From Pontibacter diazotrophicus (lineage in GTDB: Bacteria; Bacteroidota; Bacteroidia; Cytophagales; Hymenobacteraceae): a DNA stretch of 64,000 nucleotides. Positions 58,829 through 64,000 of the stretch are shown here, piece by piece. A program made the translations under genes and the position numbers. The notes below the pieces were generated by a model. That model was not told the DNA's origin and made no database searches. It saw only the letters and a list, made by a program, of their open reading frames with translations. The DNA is taken from contig NZ_QRGR01000002.1 in assembly GCF_003367245.1 (NCBI RefSeq), positions 40,281-104,280 of the forward strand. Reading direction: 5' to 3'. The stretch's first letter is position 1, and the number at the start of each line of letters is the position of its first letter.

Positions 58829-58900
58829 TTATGAAGCCGACTCACGGTTTAGGTGAATACTATTACTTAGGCTTGATAACACTTGTTTGGGATTAGACAT
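58829..58900 (-). CDS. 23-residue ORF with a very strong ribosome binding site
   Basis: ATG at 58900 opens a 23-codon frame, MSNPKQVLSSLSNSIHLNRE plus three residues, ending in TAA. It stands five bases after AGGAGG in a 12-base perfect match to the 16S anti-Shine-Dalgarno, very unusual for Bacteroidota. Upstream is a promoter-like pair and downstream a strong terminator, so the peptide is probably made. A second frame overlaps its end in the +1 frame (58771-58845, from GTG: VSRLHKRDSAVYAASITTGL and more) and may be a coupled or frameshifted product. No known family; the peptide is Ser/Asn/Leu rich and not hydrophobic. Confidence 0.5.
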   Translation of the reverse strand: MSNPKQVLSSLSNSIHLNRESAS

Positions 58901-58903
58901 CAG

Positions 58904-58915
58904 CACCTCCTTTCT
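58904..58915 (-). promoter_or_regulatory. 12-base Shine-Dalgarno sequence
   Basis: AGAAAGGAGGTG on the minus strand is complementary over all 12 bases to the 3' end of Bacteroidota 16S rRNA (CACCUCCUUUCU, from general knowledge). Three bases separate it from the ATG at 58900. Confidence 0.75.
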
Positions 58916-59005
58916 CATTAGTCCAACATAACCCTGAACCTTCGACCAATTAATGTATTAGGTTGTTAGACCAGAGCCGTAGCACTCGCTACTATAACAA
59001 TGATA

Positions 59006-59036
59006 TAAAGATAAAACATCGCCTAAAAGTTCACAA
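59006..59036 (-). promoter_or_regulatory. Putative promoter of the minus-strand small transcript
   Basis: On the minus strand TTG (59034-59036) is followed 20 bases later by TATCTTTA (59006-59013), one base off the TAnnTTTG consensus. The predicted start is near 58999, giving a transcript of about 310 bases to the terminator. Confidence 0.5.
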
Positions 59037-59130
59037 GGTTTTGTACTTTATTTTTAGACTTTTTCCAGGCAGCAGCCTTCAGCTGTACTACGCAGGCTAG
59101 AAGGAAGCACTTCTTAAAAACAACTCCTTT

Positions 59131-59170
59131 AAAATCAACAAACTACAAATAAAATCAACAAACTACAAAA
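59131..59170. repeat. Perfect tandem repeat of a 20-base unit
   Basis: AAAATCAACAAACTACAAAT occurs twice in a row, the second copy differing only in its final base. It lies in an AT-rich intergenic region of ~480 bases (59014-59483) in which I see no gene. Confidence 0.8.
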
Positions 59171-59483
59171 AGAATTACGACGAAGCCGGCAGCATAGGTT
59201 TTCTGAAAAAAAAATTACCTAAACCTAATATCAGAAAAAGTACACCGCCTCTAATAAAATCAGCTCCTATTATTGGAGTAGGTTGGAAATACAGACTGAG
59301 ACATAAAATTGCATCAGAAAGAATGAATTTAAGAGACAAAGGGAGAAATTACTGCTTAGCAGGTTTTTTTCGAACCAAAACACTTTTTGGTTGAATATTT
59401 GCATCTACAGGTACTGAAAGGTTTAGTATATCCTGATTTTTTACTTATATTTAGTTGCATATTCAAACAAACAAATCCTAAAC

Positions 59484-59918
59484 ATGAAAAAGTATCTTCT
59501 ATCTTTTGCTGTGCTCATGCTGTTCTCAACTGGTGCCTGGGCACAGAATTTATCACCACTTGGCGTCTGGACGAACGAGGACAAGAAAGCTGAATTTGAA
59601 ATTTATGAGTGTGGCAACAACCAGCTATGCGCTAAAATTGTAACCTTGAAAGAGCCAAATAAGAACGGCAAGCCGAAAGTAGACGAGAACAACCCTAACC
59701 AGAAGCAACGCACGCAACCACTGAAGGGGCTGGTTTTTATGAAGGGATTTGAGTATGATGGAGACAACAAATGGGACGATGGTACTATTTATGACCCGGA
59801 GAGCGGCAAGACGTACTCTTCATACATGAAAATGCTCAACAAAAACAAAATGGAGGTAAAAGGGTATATTGGCATCTCGCTGATAGGTAGAACACAAACA
59901 TGGACGCGTATTAAATAG
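59484..59918 (+). CDS. Exported DUF2147 family protein
   Basis: A 144-residue DUF2147 protein: signal peptide (MKKYLLSFAVLMLFSTGAWA), then the family's start PLGVWTNEDKKAEFEIYEC, a central LVFMKGFEYDGDNKWDDG and the end GYIGISLIGRTQTWTR. The fold is a small lipocalin-like beta barrel in the periplasm; ligand and role are unknown. TATATTTA at 59446-59453 is a likely -7 element. It is monocistronic with a bidirectional terminator behind it. Confidence 0.93.
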   Translation: MKKYLLSFAVLMLFSTGAWAQNLSPLGVWTNEDKKAEFEIYECGNNQLCAKIVTLKEPNKNGKPKVDENNPNQKQRTQPLKGLVFMKGFEYDGDNKWDDGTIYDPESGKTYSSYMKMLNKNKMEVKGYIGISLIGRTQTWTRIK

Positions 59919-59940
59919 GCGGAGCCAGTTTTACCCTTAC

Positions 59941-59989
59941 AAATAAAAAAGAGGATAGCAGTTTGAGCTGCTATCCTCTTTTTTATTTG
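59941..59989. terminator. Bidirectional rho-independent terminator
   Basis: AAATAAAAAAGAGGATAGCA and G pair perfectly with CTGCTATCCTCTTTTTTATTT. It serves the DUF2147 gene (+) and the coiled-coil gene (-). Confidence 0.95.
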
Positions 59990-60008
59990 TGTTCTTCTCC
60001 TGATGCTA

Positions 60009-60476
60009 TTAAAAAACCTGCAGCACCTTGTAAGTTTTATCCCGGAATGAGAATTCATCGCCAACGGTTGTACCTGCCATTACCTTATATAATGGAGACA
60101 TTCCGGAAATAGCGTAAAAAGACTCCCCGTCCAGCTTTACCTCTCCCAGACTAACACCTATAAAGTAGTTTTGAAAGGAAGTATATACTACCGCTCCAAG
60201 TGATACCTCTTTATTTATCTTAGTAGCGTTGATGTTTCTCAAAACACCCATTGTCCTCATCAGTTCGTCTAACTGCCGCGCATACAGGTCGCGTTGTATC
60301 TGACAATTCTCCCTAAAAGACTCAAATTTATCCTCCATAGCTCCCTGGTGCTCATTGGCACTTTCCTGTGCCTGATTCATAGCATCTTTGGCAGCCTGAA
60401 TCTGGGCACTCAAAATTTTAGAGCACTCCTGAAGCAGCCGCTTCTTTGTTTCAAGTTCCTGTGTTAAAATTTCCAT
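60009..60476 (-). CDS. GreA/GreB-like protein with N-terminal coiled coil
   Basis: A 155-residue protein. Residues 1-80 form a long coiled coil (TKKRLLQECSKILSAQIQAA) and the C-terminal part follows the GreA/GreB second domain: VSLGAVVYTSFQNYFIGVSL, then AISGMSPLYKVMAGTTVGDE, which lines up with the ISxxSPLxxxLxGKxxGDxV block of transcript cleavage factors. It lacks a normal acidic Gre tip (the coiled-coil end reads QGAMEDKFESF), so cleavage activity is doubtful. Relatives are sometimes labelled 3-oxoacyl-ACP synthase, which this is not. It may bind RNA polymerase. Start ATG at 60476. Confidence 0.75.
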   Translation of the reverse strand: MEILTQELETKKRLLQECSKILSAQIQAAKDAMNQAQESANEHQGAMEDKFESFRENCQIQRDLYARQLDELMRTMGVLRNINATKINKEVSLGAVVYTSFQNYFIGVSLGEVKLDGESFYAISGMSPLYKVMAGTTVGDEFSFRDKTYKVLQVF

Positions 60477-60685
60477 AGTGATATGTATAAAATAGCGTTA
60501 GCACGGTTGTCTTATCTTAAGCAGCATACTTTAGCTCTTAACCCAAAGCACGACTTGTGAGCGTAAGTGTAATTTTGTTAAATTTAAAATTTGCTATTTC
60601 TGGGTAACCCGCGCCTGAGATAAGAGGCCATTTAGCAAGGCTTAAACTATTTAAAGCAAACTATGTTTTATGGGTAAATTATCAA

Positions 60686-61282
60686 ATGTCATTTAACGAA
60701 ATTTTTAAGCGATTGTTGGGCCGTGATAGAGGAGAAACCACCTGCACCAGGCTGGTGCGATCCGAAAAGCACATGGCTGCCTATACCACCTGGGTGAAAG
60801 AGCAGGTGTACCTGAATTGGACGGGTCCTTTTTTCAAAGCTTACCATTACAAAAAGGCAAATTTACCAAGCCAATTCCGGGTGCAGATTACGCAGGATGA
60901 GTATGTTCGGGGTGTTATTTTCTTCTACGACCCAAGTATAGGAGCAAATAACTTTACATACTTTTTTGATTTACTGAAAGACAGGGTGCAGGCGCAAGGC
61001 TATACCCTGCACAGCTGCGACAAATTAAAGGTGCGGCATGAGCGTTACACTGAGATGGTAGAGAAACATGTGCTCACACCGCCTGCCTCTGATGTGTCAG
61101 GAACCAGTCTTTGCAATCAGCTGTATGGCAATATCCTCTTAGATTATATAAAGGTAAACAATCAGCCAGGCTATATCAGATTTGCGACAAACGTGTACAA
61201 TGACCCTTATTTCTCTAAGCCACTCCCTTTTGATGAATTGCTTGATAAAGTATTACAACCAGATGAGGTGCAGGTTAATTGA
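60686..61282 (+). CDS. Conserved hypothetical protein (198 residues)
   Basis: No family is recognised. It is soluble, without signal or membrane segments, with many aromatic residues (QVYLNWTGPFFKAYHYKK, GVIFFYDPSIGANNFTYFFD) and a probable alpha/beta core. Codon use is normal for the region and the start ATG has an AT-rich leader. Similar proteins are found in Cytophagales, usually single-copy and unannotated. It lies 120 bases before the T9SS-exported protein but with no sign of shared function. Confidence 0.7.
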   Translation: MSFNEIFKRLLGRDRGETTCTRLVRSEKHMAAYTTWVKEQVYLNWTGPFFKAYHYKKANLPSQFRVQITQDEYVRGVIFFYDPSIGANNFTYFFDLLKDRVQAQGYTLHSCDKLKVRHERYTEMVEKHVLTPPASDVSGTSLCNQLYGNILLDYIKVNNQPGYIRFATNVYNDPYFSKPLPFDELLDKVLQPDEVQVN

Positions 61283-61404
61283 ACTAAAGCAGGCGAACTG
61301 CCGCATTAAAGTAATATATATACAAAGGAATAACTGTTTTAACTTTCATTTCTTTTAGATACATTTAAATCATAAATAAATGTCATGTTACTACCTGTTT
61401 GCGT

Positions 61405-63921
61405 ATGCGGCAATGTTTCCTTCTTTTAGTTTGTGTACTCTTATTTTCTGTAAGCGCACGCGCCACCCATATTGTAGGTGGTGAGTTTGAGCTGGAGCAC
61501 CTGCAGGACTATGACTACAGGCTCAAACTCAATCTTTATTTTGATGTGGTAAACGGAAACCCGGGAGCCCTCGACCAGACCATTACTGTTAACATCTTCA
61601 GCAAAGCGACAAACCAGCGCATCGCGTCCCAGATGATGTCAATCAGGGAGCAATCGCTGGTAGAGTATACTAACATCGACTGCACCATAGGAGAACTGGT
61701 AACAAGAAAGATTGTCTACTATCAGAATATTTACCTGAATCCTGCCATCTTCAACCACCCGGAGGGCTATTATGTTACCTGGGAGCGCTGCTGCCGCAAT
61801 AACACCATCAATAACATTGTAAACCCACAGGATGCTGCCCAGACGTTCTATATGGAGTTCCCTCCGGTAGTGCTGAACGGAGCAGCCTTTCGCAACTCCT
61901 CCCCTATTCTATTCCCGCCGCTGAGCGACTATGCCTGCGTAGGCGAACTATTTTATTTTGATTTTAATGGCACAGACCCGGACGGTGACTCTGTTGTTTA
62001 TGACATGGTGACGCCCCTGAATGGCTATACCACCACCAATATGCCTGTTTACACTGTTCCACCTCAGCCCGCTCCTTACCCGGAGGTCAGGTGGCTGCCG
62101 GGGTACAGCAGCAATGTACAGGTGCAGGGCAGCCCGTCTATCAATGTAGACCGGAATACCGGCCAATTAACGATGCGCCCGAACCGGGTGGGTCTGTTTG
62201 TCTTCGGAGTCCGGGCGCAGGAGTTCCGGAACGGAAGAAAGATTGGCGAAGTGCGCCGCGATTTCCAGGTGCTGGTGCTGGAGTGCCCCCGAAACGAAAC
62301 ACCACAGGTGGTAGCCCGTGAGCAGGGGAAGAAGGAGTTCTACGAAAGAGGGACAATATTACGTATCAACCCTACCGACAGCCGTTGTATTGATATCTTT
62401 GTCACTGACCCTGACCTGAGCGAATTTGTATCGATGCGGGCGAGACCTGTGAATTTTTCCGGTGAGGACTATACCTTTACGGGCACCACAAGCGGCATGA
62501 TCAACCAGGGCTCCGCACTTGATTCCCTGAAGGCCACTATCTGCTTTGCCGATTGCTTTAACACCGGCGGAGAAGTGTATGAACTGGACCTTATCGTGCA
62601 GGACGATGGGTGCAGTCTGCCCCGCCAGGACACTGTGCGCCTCAGTCTGGTGGTGGAACCAGTTCCGGACGCTCCGCCCACAGTCTCTCTCACTACCACC
62701 GACAGGGTGTTCAGGGTGAAAGATGGTGACAAAATCAATTTTGATGTGCTGGGCATAGATACGGACGAGGACGTAGTTTCTTTAAGTGCCGAGGGGCAGG
62801 GATTCTCCATCAGCGACCATGACATCACCTTTGCCGGAGGAAGCGGAACCGGTGAGGTGCAGTCTGCTTTCAACTGGAACATAGACTGTGACGCCATGAA
62901 GAATGAATCTTATAAGCTGGATTTCATTGTGACTTCCATCGTCTGTGAGGAGCCCGTCACACGAACGGTAACCATAGACGTGCAGCCGGAAAGCAACAAC
63001 AACCTCCCTGTCCTCACCTCAGACCAGCCTGTCCAGGTGATTGAACTGGAGGTAGGTGCCCCCTTCGAAGCCAACCTCTTCGGCAACGACATTGATGCTG
63101 ACCTGCTGGCACTGCTGGCCCAGGGCGAAGGCTTTGACCTTGCCGACTATGGTATGGCCTTTACCAGCACAGGCGGCAATGGCGAGGCTACAGGTAACTT
63201 CCAGTGGACTCCTACCTGCGAGGCATTCAACCAGGGCACGCTCCGTGTGAAATACATACTCACAGAAGATGCCTGTGCCCCTAACACAGACCAGGAGCTG
63301 GTGCTGGAATTCAGATTAAAAGCACCCAACAACGCCCCGGTCCTCACTTCAGACCAAAACGTGCTTTCCTTTGACTTAAAGTTGCATGAGACGTTTGAGG
63401 CGCAATTCACAGGAGCTGACATAGATTCAGACAATCTTATACTCACAGCAACCGGTGATGGCTTTGACCTGGCTGACTATGGCATGAGTTTCCAGAGCAC
63501 AGGAGGGGCAGGCAGTGCTAGTGGCGTGTTTAACATGCAGGCCATCTGTAGCGCCACTGAGCAGGAAGTGGTGCGCGTAAACTTTACACTCGCAGAAGAT
63601 GCCTGTGACCCGGCGCCACAGCAACTGACGATGGAGTTTAGGATAATAGCACCGAGCATTGCAGACTATATACCACCCAACATCTTCACACCTAACGGAG
63701 ACGGTAAGAACGATTTCTTTGAGGTTCCTGACTTACCTTCTGAGTTCTGTACGGCTGTCTTCTCCAGCATTCAGATATTTAACCGCTGGGGCAAGCAAGT
63801 GTACTCCAACACGAGCAGTAACTTTAAATGGAATGGTGAAGGAGTAAACTCCGGCGTATACTTCTATGTGATCGACTATGGTACCAGCAAATACAAAGGT
63901 TCCGTTACAATTGTAAAATAG
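61405..63921 (+). CDS. T9SS-exported repeat protein with gliding-motility C-terminal domain
   Basis: An 838-residue secreted protein. After a signal peptide (MRQCFLLLVCVLLFSVSARA) comes an Ig/cadherin-like N-terminal region and three tandem repeats of about 100 residues (around 425-530, 530-635, 635-750), each with a D.D.D..L.L.A.G.GF pattern (GFDLADYGMAFTSTGG in repeat 2). The C-terminal ~85 residues are the type B type IX secretion signal: IPPNIFTPNGDGKNDFFEVP, IQIFNRWGKQVY, NSGVYFYVIDY. It is exported through T9SS and probably shown on the cell surface or shed. I start at ATG 61405; the ORF extends two codons to a TTG. Role: adhesion or polymer binding, inferred. Confidence 0.93.
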   Translation: MRQCFLLLVCVLLFSVSARATHIVGGEFELEHLQDYDYRLKLNLYFDVVNGNPGALDQTITVNIFSKATNQRIASQMMSIREQSLVEYTNIDCTIGELVTRKIVYYQNIYLNPAIFNHPEGYYVTWERCCRNNTINNIVNPQDAAQTFYMEFPPVVLNGAAFRNSSPILFPPLSDYACVGELFYFDFNGTDPDGDSVVYDMVTPLNGYTTTNMPVYTVPPQPAPYPEVRWLPGYSSNVQVQGSPSINVDRNTGQLTMRPNRVGLFVFGVRAQEFRNGRKIGEVRRDFQVLVLECPRNETPQVVAREQGKKEFYERGTILRINPTDSRCIDIFVTDPDLSEFVSMRARPVNFSGEDYTFTGTTSGMINQGSALDSLKATICFADCFNTGGEVYELDLIVQDDGCSLPRQDTVRLSLVVEPVPDAPPTVSLTTTDRVFRVKDGDKINFDVLGIDTDEDVVSLSAEGQGFSISDHDITFAGGSGTGEVQSAFNWNIDCDAMKNESYKLDFIVTSIVCEEPVTRTVTIDVQPESNNNLPVLTSDQPVQVIELEVGAPFEANLFGNDIDADLLALLAQGEGFDLADYGMAFTSTGGNGEATGNFQWTPTCEAFNQGTLRVKYILTEDACAPNTDQELVLEFRLKAPNNAPVLTSDQNVLSFDLKLHETFEAQFTGADIDSDNLILTATGDGFDLADYGMSFQSTGGAGSASGVFNMQAICSATEQEVVRVNFTLAEDACDPAPQQLTMEFRIIAPSIADYIPPNIFTPNGDGKNDFFEVPDLPSEFCTAVFSSIQIFNRWGKQVYSNTSSNFKWNGEGVNSGVYFYVIDYGTSKYKGSVTIVK

Positions 63922-64000
63922 TTCTTTCTCCCATTATAAAGAGGCGGGCCCAACCCGACACAAAAATTACCGGTGGGGGCGCCGCGTGATTGGTTTGTGT

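Noticed and set aside
58904..58915. Fragment of a 16S rRNA 3' end on the plus strand (CACCTCCTTTCT)
   Set aside because: Only 12 bases match and the flanks are unlike rRNA; spacing to an ATG on the other strand fits a ribosome binding site better.

Overview
The window looks like a chromosomal segment of a Bacteroidota bacterium, most likely order Cytophagales, family Hymenobacteraceae (a Pontibacter-like genome is my best guess, from protein style rather than a marker gene). Supporting signs are a type IX secretion C-terminal domain protein, promoters with the Bacteroidota -7 element TAnnTTTG, weak Shine-Dalgarno use, a fused isobutyryl-CoA mutase, a DUF433/DUF5615 pair and many intergenic palindromes. 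I saw no rRNA, tRNA, CRISPR array, prophage or transposase gene.

Layout. 0.1-2.7 kb: a secreted serine hydrolase, a DUF2231-Rieske protein and a decayed copy of the hydrolase gene. 2.8-7.1 kb: an AT-richer two-gene island, HNH endonuclease plus a PLD nuclease/SF2 helicase/DUF3427 protein, probably phage or DNA defence. 7.4-11.7 kb: S9 peptidase, fasciclin lipoprotein, small unknowns. 12.2-17.7 kb: the SpoVR / YeaH (DUF444) / PrkA stress module. 18.6-23.5 kb: a small acidic protein, an exported protein of unknown role, a metallophosphoesterase and an MFS transporter. 23.9-25.9 kb: an amidoligase overlapping a class I amidotransferase-like hydrolase. 25.9-30 kb: two aldo/keto reductases, YjjX and an MscS channel. 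30.7-35 kb: citrate synthase, an OmpA/TPR/PD40 lipid-envelope protein and QueE. 35.2-41.9 kb: a threonine operon with a Thr/Ile-rich leader peptide (aspartokinase, thrB, thrC, then bifunctional thrA). 42.1-45.5 kb: folD, a toxin-antitoxin pair and lepA. 45.7-50.4 kb: a PAS-LuxR regulator and icmF. 50.6-60.5 kb: two membrane microproteins, an FKBP isomerase, glutamate dehydrogenase, an M61 peptidase, three mutually related SpoIIAA-like proteins, an NlpC/P60 hydrolase, a DUF2147 protein and a GreA/GreB-like coiled-coil protein. 60.7-63.9 kb: an unknown protein and a large T9SS-exported repeat protein.

Most genes are housekeeping. The less ordinary content lies between them: (i) a ~155 bp nested palindrome in five copies whose paired arms vary together within a copy; (ii) a ~215 bp element in two copies with conserved ends and unrelated middles; (iii) GC-rich palindromes in four copies; (iv) an unannotated minus-strand transcription unit at 58.69-59.04 kb with promoter, a 12-base perfect match to the 16S anti-Shine-Dalgarno, a 23-residue ORF and a strong terminator; and (v) a threonine attenuator-type leader. 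The defence-like pair and the amidoligase-hydrolase pair are the best candidates for protein systems of unknown biology.
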